A DNA stretch of 5,930 nt from F23-B02 sp045599385 (GCA_045599385.1 JAZRVW010000028.1:1-5930), one strand, 5' to 3'; positions 1-5,808 are shown, counted from the stretch's first letter. Notes: a model not told the origin generated them from the letters alone. A program made the numbers and translations.

Positions 1-114
1 CCCTTCGATTTCGTGGCTTTTATGCTCGCCTATTCTGCGACCTAGGTTGTTTGTCACACCTGTATATAGGACAGTGTTATATTTGTTTGTCATCATATAT
101 ACATAGTAAGGCAT
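1..114 (-). CDS. GIY-YIG nuclease family protein, N-terminal part (runs off left edge)
   Basis: Reading the minus strand from 114 gives 38 residues, open to the window edge. Residues 3-6 (YYVY) fit the GIY half of the motif. Residues 16-21 (LYTGVT) fit the YIG half, followed by NNLGRRIGEHK (22-32), which carries the Arg and His expected in the catalytic helix. This is the small stand-alone YhbQ/UPF0213-like group, usually 80-100 residues, so more than half is missing here. The family is a single-domain endonuclease fold; the cellular role of these small members is poorly known. The start is fixed by a stop codon two codons upstream of the ATG. No good Shine-Dalgarno sequence is seen, so translation may be weak. 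A dispersed repeat begins 31 bp upstream of the start. The family call is secure. Whether the complete gene is intact cannot be judged. Confidence 0.82.
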   Translation of the reverse strand, partial: MPYYVYMMTNKYNTVLYTGVTNNLGRRIGEHKSHEIEG

Positions 115-144
115 GGTTTATATCTCGATTCTGTCTTTTCGGGG

Positions 145-214
145 GATTCTTCGCTGCGCTCAGAATGACACGGCAGTTTAAAACCCTCTGTCATCCTGAA
201 CGAAGTGAAGGATC
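145..214. repeat. Two facing copies of a dispersed 26-bp palindromic-type repeat
   Basis: The left arm (145-170, read on the minus strand TGTCATTCTGAGCGCAGCGA, then AGAATC) and the right arm (189-214, TGTCATCCTGAACGAAGTGA, then AGGATC) match at 21 of 26 positions in opposite orientation, separated by 18 bp. Together they form an imperfect hairpin. The sequence type (GTCAT-C/T-CTGAGCG...GAAG-A/G-ATC) is known as a highly repeated intergenic element in many bacterial genomes. That it is multicopy in this genome is inference. The pair lies between the start of the GIY-YIG gene and the end of pta. Confidence 0.75.
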
Positions 215-246
215 TCCTATTCCCATATAATCAGAATATGTTTCTG

Positions 247-275
247 AAAAAGGCAGGGTTTAAGACCCTGCCTTT
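247..275 (-). terminator. Intrinsic terminator, probably ending the pta transcript
   Basis: The arms 249-259 and 265-275 (AAAGGCAGGGT / ACCCTGCCTTT) pair perfectly over 11 bp around a 5-nt loop. On the minus strand the stem ends in five T residues (251-247), the right form for a terminator of leftward transcription coming from pta, whose stop is about 140 bp upstream. On the plus strand only TTT within the stem follows, then ATTGA, so rightward termination would be weaker. Confidence 0.75.
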
Positions 276-300
276 ATTGATTAACTTCATTAAGCCACTA

Positions 301-415
301 CGCAATAGCTGCTTGCTGTGGATTTTTTGCTGTAAGAAGGCGCTTTCCCGAAGGAATATACAGATATTTCGAGGGGAAGCAACGAACTTACAGCAGAAAA
401 TACACGCAAGATGCG
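301..415. other. Long imperfect palindrome / structured element downstream of pta
   Basis: The core folds as one extended hairpin. 312-315 pairs with 407-410 and 317-320 with 403-406. 322-336 pairs with 387-401 (15 bp). 342-349 pairs with 373-380 (8 bp), and 353-359 with 364-370 (7 bp) around the 4-nt loop ACAG. Small internal loops separate the stems, and 301-304 with 412-415 could extend the base. About 38 pairs form in 99 nt. The four wobble pairs (317/406, 327/396, 346/376, 354/369) are G-U on the plus strand and become A-C mismatches on the minus strand. I do not recognise it as a named RNA family. It could be the pta 3' untranslated region, a rightward small RNA, or a miniature inverted-repeat element. 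No promoter was recognised for it. Confidence 0.6.
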
Positions 416-416
416 C

Positions 417-1415
417 TTATTTAAGAGCGGCGGTGATAATAGACATCTGATAAACTTCCTCTGCGTTGCAGCCGCGGCTCAGGTCATTGATGGGAGCGTT
501 GAGGCCCTGGAGAATGGGACCGTATGCTGCGAAGCCGCCCAGACGTGCAGCGATCTTATAGCCGATGTTGCCGGACTGGATTTCGGGGAAGATGAAGGTG
601 TTTGCATAGCCTGCAACGGGGCTGCCGGGGAACTTCAGCTGGCCGACAACGGGAGAAACCGCTGCGTCAAACTGCATTTCGCCGTCTACCTTGAGTTCGG
701 GAGCAAGCTTCTTTACTTCCTCGGTGGCGTTGCGGACGAGGTCAACATTTGCGCCCTTGCCGGAGCCCTTGGTGGAGTAAGAGAGCATTGCGACCTTGGG
801 ATCAACGCCGAAGACCTTTGCGGTCTCTGCGGTTGCGACTGCAACCTCTGCCAGCTTCTGTGCTGCGGTGAAGGTTACGTTGCCTTCCTTATCGACGGTA
901 TCCTGATAATCAATGTTGATAGCGCAGTCGCCCATTGCCAGAGTCTCGTCGCCGCGGATCATGATGAAGCAGGAGGATACGAGATGTGCACCCTTCTTGG
1001 TCTTTACGAGCTGGAGTGCGGGACGTACGGTATCTGCGGTGGAGTAGGTTGCACCGCCCAGCAGACAGTCAGCCTTGCCCATCTTTACGAGCATGGTGCC
1101 GAAGTAATTGCCCTTCATGAGATTTGCCTTGCACTCTTCGGGGGTCATCTTGCCCTTGCGGAGCTCGACCATGGTAGCAACCATTTCGTCCATGCCTTCG
1201 TAGGTTGCGGGGTCAAGAATTTCAAGACCTTCGATGTCGAAGCCGCCCTTTGCAGCTTCAGCCTTGACAACGTCAACGTTGCCGACAAGAATGGGGGTAA
1301 GGAAGCCCTCTGCCTTCAGACGTGCTGCAGACTCAAGGATACGTGCATCGTGGCCTTCGGTGTAGACTATCTTACGGGGATCGTTCTTCAGAACTTCAAC
1401 CAGTTTTTCAAACAT
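417..1415 (-). CDS. pta: Phosphate acetyltransferase (phosphotransacetylase)
   Basis: This 332-residue protein is the usual length of the short, single-domain Pta class. The enzyme (EC 2.3.1.8) interconverts acetyl-CoA plus phosphate with acetyl phosphate plus CoA. In fermenters it works with acetate kinase to make ATP and acetate in the cytosol. Visible family blocks are KIVYTEGHDARIL (15-27), ADCLLGGATYSTADTVRPAL (115-134), MLSYSTKGSG (210-219), GYANTFIFPEIQSGNIGYK (269-287) and NDLSRGC (310-316), whose Ser-Arg belongs to the active site. The start is supported by GGAGGAAA at 1428-1421, five bases upstream. It is transcribed alone and divergently from the XRE-lepA unit. ackA, often next to pta, is not adjacent on either side. 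The position seven after the DLSRG serine is Glu320; from memory this is more often Asp, a mild change that does not argue against function. Confidence 0.96.
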   Translation of the reverse strand: MFEKLVEVLKNDPRKIVYTEGHDARILESAARLKAEGFLTPILVGNVDVVKAEAAKGGFDIEGLEILDPATYEGMDEMVATMVELRKGKMTPEECKANLMKGNYFGTMLVKMGKADCLLGGATYSTADTVRPALQLVKTKKGAHLVSSCFIMIRGDETLAMGDCAINIDYQDTVDKEGNVTFTAAQKLAEVAVATAETAKVFGVDPKVAMLSYSTKGSGKGANVDLVRNATEEVKKLAPELKVDGEMQFDAAVSPVVGQLKFPGSPVAGYANTFIFPEIQSGNIGYKIAARLGGFAAYGPILQGLNAPINDLSRGCNAEEVYQMSIITAALK

Positions 1416-1467
1416 TTATATTTCCTCCATATTTATACGGCTTTTGCCGCAAAAATTTACATTTATC

Positions 1468-1496
1468 ACTTTAACACCAGACTAAAATTTTTTCAA
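1468..1496 (-). promoter_or_regulatory. Candidate pta promoter
   Basis: On the minus strand a TTGAAA box (1496-1491) is followed after exactly 17 bp by TAAAGT (1473-1468), giving 5 of 6 and 4 of 6 matches to the sigma-A consensus. Transcription would begin near 1461 and leave a leader of about 45 nt. The -35 box lies about 21 bp from the nearest TACA-N3-TGTA dyad, so the XRE repressor might also influence it. The -10 is weak, so other start points are possible. Confidence 0.45.
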
Positions 1497-1515
1497 GTAT
1501 TTAGCAAGATTTCTA

Positions 1516-1544
1516 TTTACAAACTGTATTACAGTATGTATAAT
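1516..1544 (+). promoter_or_regulatory. Near-consensus promoter of the XRE-lepA operon
   Basis: TTTACA (1516-1521), a 17-bp spacer and a perfect TATAAT (1539-1544) form a strong sigma-A promoter. The expected transcription start is near 1551, about 28 nt before the XRE start codon. Both boxes overlap or touch the TACA-N3-TGTA dyads, as expected for a self-repressed promoter. Confidence 0.8.
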
Positions 1545-1556
1545 ATACAAACTGTA
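1518..1556. promoter_or_regulatory. Array of three TACA-N3-TGTA operator-like dyads
   Basis: Three 11-bp sites share the dyad TACANNNTGTA: O1 TACAAACTGTA (1518-1528), O2 TACAGTATGTA (1530-1540) and O3 TACAAACTGTA (1546-1556). O1 and O3 are identical. O1 overlaps the -35 box, O2 lies in the spacer and touches the -10, and O3 covers the predicted transcription start. The arrangement is visible directly. That the downstream XRE protein binds here is inferred from position and from the habit of such repressors to bind dyads at their own promoter. Confidence 0.72.
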
Positions 1557-1578
1557 ATCAATTGGGACGGAGATTGCT

Positions 1579-1893
1579 ATGGATAACAAAAACACTTTTT
1601 CACAAACACTTTCCGAGCTGCGCCACAGAAGCGGCTTCAGTCAGCGCAAGGCAGCTTCGGATTTAGGCATCAGTCAGGCTCTGCTCAGCCACTATGAAAA
1701 CGGCGCACGTGAGCCCGGTCTCAACTTTGTGTGCAAGGTCTGCGACTACTACAACGTAACCGCCGACTATCTTCTGGGCCGCAGCACCAATCCCACAGGC
1801 TCCGGCAATTCCTCCGAGGTTGCGAAGGCATTCATCGGAGAGCTCCGCATTCTTGCCAACAAGGCTGAGGCGGCTCTGGAGGAACTCGGATGA
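1579..1893 (+). CDS. XRE-family helix-turn-helix transcriptional regulator
   Basis: This 104-residue cytosolic DNA-binding protein has a Cro/C1-type HTH over about residues 10-67. SQRKAASDLGISQALLSHYE (21-40) holds the two core helices, and DYLLG (63-67) ends the domain, as in many Firmicute repressors. The rest (68-104) has a Pro/Gly/Ser-rich linker and a short helical tail (about 80-103) that could mediate dimerisation. No peptidase, toxin-binding or ligand domain is visible. A Shine-Dalgarno CGGAG ends six bases before the ATG. The gene sits under three dyads on its own promoter and overlaps lepA by four bases, so it is probably autoregulated and controls lepA expression. Its signal and any wider regulon are unknown. 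No toxin or antitoxin partner gene is present beside it. Confidence 0.9.
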   Translation: MDNKNTFSQTLSELRHRSGFSQRKAASDLGISQALLSHYENGAREPGLNFVCKVCDYYNVTADYLLGRSTNPTGSGNSSEVAKAFIGELRILANKAEAALEELG

Positions 1894-3695
1894 TAAATCA
1901 GGACCACATCAGAAATTTTTCCATAATCGCTCACATCGACCACGGCAAGAGCACTCTTTCCGACCGTCTGATTGAGCTTTGCGGTGCCGTTGAGCAGCGC
2001 ATCATGGAGGATCAGATTCTGGACAACATGGACCTTGAGCGTGAGCGCGGAATTACCATCAAGGCGCGCGCCGTTGGCCTTAACTACAAGGCATCAGACG
2101 GAGAAAGCTACACTCTCAACCTCATCGACACACCGGGACATGTTGACTTCAACTATGAGGTTTCCCGTTCCCTTGCCGCCTGTGAGGGCGCGGTTCTTGT
2201 TGTTGACGCATCTCAGGGTGTTGAGGCGCAGACTCTGGCAAACACCTATCTTGCCCTTGATGCAGACCTTGAAATCCTCCCCGTCATCAACAAAATCGAC
2301 CTTCCCGCCGCCGACCCCCAGCGCGTAAAGCATGAGATTGAGGACATCATCGGCATTCTCGCCATGGACGCCCCCGAAATCTCCGCGAAAAACGGCATTA
2401 ACGTTGAAGCCGTGCTCGATGACATTGTTGCCAATGTTCCCGCTCCGCAGGGTGACGCTAACGCTCCCCTCAAGGCGCTTATCTTCGACAGCCAGTACGA
2501 CGCATACCGCGGCGTTATCGTTTTCATGCGTCTGTTTGACGGTCGCATAAAGAAGGGTACCGAGGTTCTGCTGAAGTCAACGGGCGCCAGATACAGCGTT
2601 CTTGAAGTCGGTCACATGCGTCCCATCGGTCTTGAGCCCTGCGACGAGCTCTGCGCAGGCGATGTCGGCTACTTCACCGCATCAATAAAGAATGTTGCGG
2701 ACACTCAGGTGGGCGACACCGTTACCACGGCGGCAAACCCCTGCGCTGAGGCGCTTCCCGGCTACCGCCCCGCACGCGCCATGGTTTACTGCGGAATTTA
2801 CACCGAGGACGGCAGCAAATATCCCGACCTCCGTGATGCCCTTGAAAAGCTTCAGCTCAACGACGCATCTCTTTCCTTTGAGCCCGAAAGCTCCGTTGCT
2901 CTCGGCTTCGGCTTCCGCTGCGGTTTTCTGGGCATGCTTCACATGGAGGTCATTCAGGAACGCCTTGAGCGTGAGTTCGACCTTGAGCTTGTAACCACTC
3001 TCCCATCCGTCATCTACAAGGTCATCAAGACCGACGGAAGCGTTGTAATGGTTGATAACCCCCACAACTACCCCGACACCGCCAGCATTGAGCACGCCGA
3101 GGAGCCCTACGTCAAAGTCAGCATCATCACCCCCAACGACTTCGTAGGCAACATTATGCCGCTTTGCCAGGACAGACGCGGCGAGTACAAGGATATGCAG
3201 TATCTCGACTCCCACCTTGTTGAGCTGCGGTATGAGATGCCTCTTAACGAAATTATCTACGACTTCTTCGATACCCTCAAAGCGCGCACAAAGGGCTATG
3301 CCTCCCTTGACTATGAGCTTTCCGAATACAAGCCCTCGGAGCTTGTGAAGGTTGACGTTCTGCTTAACGGCGACCAGGTCGACGCGCTCAGCTTCATTGC
3401 CCACAAGGACAAGGCCTACGGCAGAGCGAGAAAGCTTTGCGAAAAGCTCAAGGACAACATTCCCCGCCAGCTTTTCGAGGTGCCTATCCAGGCTGCCATC
3501 GGCGGCAAGATTATCGCCCGCGAAACCGTCAAGGCCATGCGCAAGGACGTTCTTGCCAAGTGCTACGGCGGCGACATCACCCGCAAAAAGAAGCTGCTTG
3601 AAAAGCAGAAGGAAGGAAAAAAGAAGATGCGTCAGTTGGGTACGGTTTCCATACCCACCGAAGCATTCCTCGCTGTCCTCAAGCTTGACGAATAA
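1890..3695 (+). CDS. lepA: Elongation factor 4 (LepA), ribosome-associated GTPase
   Basis: This 601-residue protein is the normal full length for the family. The G motifs are in order: G1 AHIDHGKST (14-22), G2 RGITI (53-57), G3 DTPGH (80-84), G4 NKID (134-137) and G5 SAK (165-167). EF-G-like domains follow, with GFRCGFLGMLHMEV (about 340-355) and the LepA-specific C-terminal domain with a basic tail (DITRKKKLLEKQKEGKKK). EF4 binds ribosomes and has been linked to back-translocation, stress survival and ribosome assembly. Its start overlaps the XRE stop in ATGA, and GGAGGA lies six bases upstream inside the XRE gene, so translation is probably coupled. lepA is often followed by hemW in Firmicutes. 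Here it is the last gene of its unit, and its TAA stop lies inside the terminator stem. Confidence 0.97.
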   Translation: MINQDHIRNFSIIAHIDHGKSTLSDRLIELCGAVEQRIMEDQILDNMDLERERGITIKARAVGLNYKASDGESYTLNLIDTPGHVDFNYEVSRSLAACEGAVLVVDASQGVEAQTLANTYLALDADLEILPVINKIDLPAADPQRVKHEIEDIIGILAMDAPEISAKNGINVEAVLDDIVANVPAPQGDANAPLKALIFDSQYDAYRGVIVFMRLFDGRIKKGTEVLLKSTGARYSVLEVGHMRPIGLEPCDELCAGDVGYFTASIKNVADTQVGDTVTTAANPCAEALPGYRPARAMVYCGIYTEDGSKYPDLRDALEKLQLNDASLSFEPESSVALGFGFRCGFLGMLHMEVIQERLEREFDLELVTTLPSVIYKVIKTDGSVVMVDNPHNYPDTASIEHAEEPYVKVSIITPNDFVGNIMPLCQDRRGEYKDMQYLDSHLVELRYEMPLNEIIYDFFDTLKARTKGYASLDYELSEYKPSELVKVDVLLNGDQVDALSFIAHKDKAYGRARKLCEKLKDNIPRQLFEVPIQAAIGGKIIARETVKAMRKDVLAKCYGGDITRKKKLLEKQKEGKKKMRQLGTVSIPTEAFLAVLKLDE

Positions 3696-3734
3696 CAAAA
3701 ATACGCACCCTATCGGGTGCGTATTTTTGTTATT
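3691..3734. terminator. Bidirectional intrinsic terminator between lepA and the HAAS/DUF4097 gene
   Basis: The arms 3691-3710 and 3715-3734 are a perfect 20-bp inverted repeat around the loop TATC. The GC-rich core (TACGCACCC / GGGTGCGTA) is flanked by an A-run and a T-run (TTTTTGTTATT on the plus strand, the same on the minus strand), so it can stop transcription both ways. It contains the lepA stop codon (3693-3695) and ends one base before the stop codon of the convergent gene. Confidence 0.93.
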
Positions 3735-3735
3735 C

Positions 3736-4704
3736 TCAGTCGTCAATGAGCTTTATATCGCCGCCTGTAACAGCGATATTCAGATTCAGGCAGTTTGCTC
3801 TGCCGAGGCTGTGGTCATAGCTTGCGGATTTTCCGCTTCCGCTTTCGTTTACGAAGCTGCGGTCAAAGCCTACGGAAACATTACCGCCGTCAACCGCATA
3901 TTTCATAACGAAGGCATCGTCCCCGTCAAGCTCCACAATAACGTCGCCGTCTGCAGAGGAGATGCTGACATTTGCCGCATCATCGGGATTGAGGCGTACG
4001 TTGCCGCCTGCTGCCGCGACATCGATATCTGCGAAATACTCGCCGTCAATGCACACATCACCTGCGGTGGCAGAAACATTGAGCTTATCCATCTGCATGA
4101 TGTCCTCGGGGATAAGCACTTTCAGGTCTGCTTTGCCGTCAAAATTATCGGTATTGCTGACATACAGCGTGCCGTCCTTAATCTTATACTCAAGAGCTTC
4201 CTCGTCGCCAGCCTTTATAACGATGCTTTTTCCCTCGGCTTCATCTACGGTTACCTTGCCGCATGTCCAGGCAATGTCAACGGAGTGTACATCACTTACT
4301 TCAAGCTCCGCATCTGAACCTCCGAACAGCCAGCAGCCGTCGAGACCAATACGGTCTTCAATAAGGTCACCAAGGTCAATGCCCTCATTCTCCAGCTTTT
4401 CCTCAATGATTTCCACAGCAACTGCTGCGGCGCCGATGAGGAGCAGGGCGGCAAGAGCGATGCAAATCCAGCCCTTTCTGCCGATTTTCTTTTTTCTGAG
4501 CTGCTCGGGCGTCGCTTCGCTGAGTATCTTTGAGGCCACACCCTGAACGGTGCCGATATTTCTGACAGCTTCTTCCTCACTCATACCCTCGTCAATTCTG
4601 TCATTTATCATTTCTTCGTAGAAATCGAGCTGTCTTTCTCTCTCTTCCTTATTGAGCTTTGAAAGCTCCTTCTCAAGCTTTGCTAAAAACTGGCGTTTAG
4701 TCAT
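3736..4704 (-). CDS. HAAS (DUF1700)-transmembrane-DUF4097 protein, PadR partner
   Basis: This 322-residue protein has three parts. Residues 1-75 form a charged helical HAAS/DUF1700 domain with the typical N-terminal pattern (FLAKLEKELSKL, DFYEEMINDRIDEGMSEEEAV). A basic stretch (KKKIGRK, 71-77) precedes one membrane helix (about 78-99). The remainder is a DUF4097-type beta-solenoid, probably outside the membrane, with turns AGDV (214), GGNV (233), DGDV (252), GGNV (273) and GGDI (314), the first four about 20 residues apart. Proteins of this kind are commonly encoded beside PadR regulators and are thought to relay an envelope signal to them; the ligand is unknown. The start is set by AAGGAGG at 4718-4712, seven bases upstream. 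It overlaps the padR-like gene by eight bases, so the two are co-transcribed and probably translationally coupled. An adhesin label on DUF4097 is only a database guess. Confidence 0.85.
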   Translation of the reverse strand: MTKRQFLAKLEKELSKLNKEERERQLDFYEEMINDRIDEGMSEEEAVRNIGTVQGVASKILSEATPEQLRKKKIGRKGWICIALAALLLIGAAAVAVEIIEEKLENEGIDLGDLIEDRIGLDGCWLFGGSDAELEVSDVHSVDIAWTCGKVTVDEAEGKSIVIKAGDEEALEYKIKDGTLYVSNTDNFDGKADLKVLIPEDIMQMDKLNVSATAGDVCIDGEYFADIDVAAAGGNVRLNPDDAANVSISSADGDVIVELDGDDAFVMKYAVDGGNVSVGFDRSFVNESGSGKSASYDHSLGRANCLNLNIAVTGGDIKLIDD

Positions 4705-5014
4705 CTCTCTGCCTCCTTACAAAGTTATAAATTCCAAGCACCTCATCCTCACTGGAAAGGAACTCGTCCAGATGCGCCCTTCCCAGATAAGTGATGGTGT
4801 ACATTTTTCTTAATCGACCGTTATATTCAACCGAGTGGACATTCAGCATTCCGGCGGTCTCCAGTCTGCGAAGTATGGGATAGAGCGTGGACTCTGAAAC
4901 CTCCATACACGGTGACAGGTCCTTAATTATTTTATAGCCGTGGGATTCTCCTCTGCACAGTACGCTCAGTACACAGGCATCTATCATTCCGCGCTTCATT
5001 TGCGGATCCAGCAT
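4697..5014 (-). CDS. PadR-family transcriptional regulator
   Basis: This 105-residue regulator has the PadR winged HTH: VLSVLCRGESHGYKII (15-30), the recognition region SESTLYPILRRLE (40-52) and the wing GRLRKMYTIT (66-75), then a short C-terminal helix for dimerisation. The chosen start is the ATG at 5014, because AAAGGGGG lies eight bases upstream and the predicted transcription start is near 5032. The in-frame ATG at 5047 would lie upstream of that RNA start. The downstream gene encodes a HAAS membrane protein, the usual partner, so this repressor probably responds to the envelope through it. A perfect inverted repeat over its own -10 and spacer suggests autorepression. The inducer is unknown. 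Confidence 0.92.
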   Translation of the reverse strand: MLDPQMKRGMIDACVLSVLCRGESHGYKIIKDLSPCMEVSESTLYPILRRLETAGMLNVHSVEYNGRLRKMYTITYLGRAHLDEFLSSEDEVLGIYNFVRRQRDD

Positions 5015-5033
5015 GTTGAATACCCCCTTTCGC

Positions 5034-5060
5034 ATAATACTATACATTGCATAGTATTAT
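5034..5060. promoter_or_regulatory. Probable PadR operator, perfect 10-bp inverted repeat
   Basis: ATAATACTAT (5034-5043) and ATAGTATTAT (5051-5060) are exact inverted copies separated by 7 bp. The dyad covers the -10 box and most of the spacer of the padR promoter. PadR proteins bind AT-rich dyads of this size at their own promoters. Binding here is inferred from position. It could form a hairpin only as DNA, since transcription starts at its edge. Confidence 0.75.
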
Positions 5061-5067
5061 TTGTCAA
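5039..5067 (-). promoter_or_regulatory. Promoter of the padR-HAAS operon
   Basis: On the minus strand a perfect TTGACA (5067-5062), a 17-bp spacer and TATAGT (5044-5039) give a near-consensus sigma-A promoter. An A/T-rich stretch upstream (about 5075-5112) may act as an UP element. The predicted start is near 5032, leaving a short leader of about 18 nt before the ATG at 5014. Confidence 0.85.
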
Positions 5068-5106
5068 GAGGTATTTTGTGAAAAATTTAATTATTTTTAG
5101 TTCAAA

Positions 5107-5139
5107 TAAAAAGCGGACACTTTTAAACAAAAGTGTCCG
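5107..5139 (-). terminator. Intrinsic terminator of upp
   Basis: The arms 5114-5124 (CGGACACTTTT) and 5129-5139 (AAAAGTGTCCG) pair perfectly over 11 bp around the loop AAAC. On the minus strand the stem is followed by GCTTTTTATTTG, a good U-tract, 17 bp past the upp stop codon. It insulates the padR promoter from upstream transcription. Confidence 0.88.
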
Positions 5140-5155
5140 TTAAACAGATGATTTT

Positions 5156-5785
5156 TTACTTGGTGCCGAAGATGCGGTCGCCTGCATCGCCCAGACCGGG
5201 AACGATGTAGCCGTGCTCGTTGAGGTGAGAGTCCTTTGCTGCGACAAAAATGTCAACATCGGGGTGGTCTTCCTGCATACGTGCAATGCCTTCGGGTGCG
5301 CCGATGATGCACATGAGCTTGATATGCTTTACGCCGTCTTCCTTAAGGAACTGGATTGCCGCAGATGCGCTGCCGCCGGTTGCAAGCATGGGGTCAACAA
5401 CGATAACCTCGCGCTCCTCAATATCGGGGGGCATCTTATAGTAGTACTTTACGGGCTCCAGGGTTTCGGGATCGCGGAAGAGACCTACATGTCCGACCTT
5501 TGCGGCGGGAATCATGCTTACCATGCCGTCAACCATGCCGAGACCTGCGCGGAGAATGGGAACGATTGCAACCTTCTTGCCAGCAAGGCGCTTTACGGTT
5601 GCCTTTGCAACGGGAGTTTCGATTTCAACCTCTTCGGTGGGCATATCGCGGGTTGCCTCAAAGCACATCAGCATTGCGATTTCGGAAATCAGCTCACGAA
5701 ATTCCTTGACGGAGGTTTTCCTGTCACGGAGGATAGACAGCTTATGCTGGATAAGAGGGTGGTCAAATACGCATACTTTACTCAT
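5156..5785 (-). CDS. upp: Uracil phosphoribosyltransferase
   Basis: This 209-residue protein matches the normal family length. The enzyme (EC 2.4.2.9) converts uracil and PRPP to UMP in cytosolic pyrimidine salvage. Landmarks are the N-terminal DHPLIQHKLSILRD (8-21), PILRAG (76-81), the PRPP loop VVDPMLATGGSA (129-140) and the C-terminal uracil-binding block GYIVPGLGDAGDR (192-204). The start is supported by AAGGAGAT at 5798-5791. It follows the probable tsaB gene by 23 bp on the same strand with no terminator or clear promoter between, so it is likely the last gene of an operon entering from the right. No PyrR-type attenuator is seen in the short gap. Confidence 0.97.
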   Translation of the reverse strand: MSKVCVFDHPLIQHKLSILRDRKTSVKEFRELISEIAMLMCFEATRDMPTEEVEIETPVAKATVKRLAGKKVAIVPILRAGLGMVDGMVSMIPAAKVGHVGLFRDPETLEPVKYYYKMPPDIEEREVIVVDPMLATGGSASAAIQFLKEDGVKHIKLMCIIGAPEGIARMQEDHPDVDIFVAAKDSHLNEHGYIVPGLGDAGDRIFGTK

Positions 5786-5808
5786 GATAAATCTCCTTAT
5801 ATTTCAAT

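Noticed and set aside
225..230. TATAAT box in the left intergenic region
   Set aside because: No -35 element lies at a suitable distance upstream, and no gene starts downstream on that strand before pta's antisense.
205..450. An 81-codon plus-strand frame in the intergenic region
   Set aside because: It begins inside the dispersed repeat, runs through the pta terminator and the long palindrome and into the end of pta, has no ribosome binding site, and resembles no family I know.
1438..1449. Small CGGC-TTTT-GCCG hairpin in the pta leader
   Set aside because: Only four base pairs, no U-tract and no alternative pairing seen, so there is no support for a riboswitch or attenuator.
411..1586. A 391-codon open frame on the plus strand, longer than pta itself
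   Set aside because: It is antisense to pta, whose protein is unmistakable. The translated antisense frame is very rich in Cys and Ala and shows no domain, no ribosome binding site and no promoter.
2682..3746. A 354-codon open frame on the minus strand opposite lepA
   Set aside because: It mirrors lepA codons, would run through the bidirectional terminator, and its product has no recognisable motif.
3736..5014. Possible toxin, phage defence or anti-phage membrane system formed by the PadR and HAAS genes
   Set aside because: No nuclease, NTPase, pore-forming or immunity domain is present. The pair fits the common regulatory PadR-HAAS arrangement.
5015..5047. Longer padR start giving 11 extra N-terminal residues
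   Set aside because: The ATG lies upstream of the predicted transcription start and inside the operator, with no Shine-Dalgarno sequence. The ATG at 5014 has a strong one.
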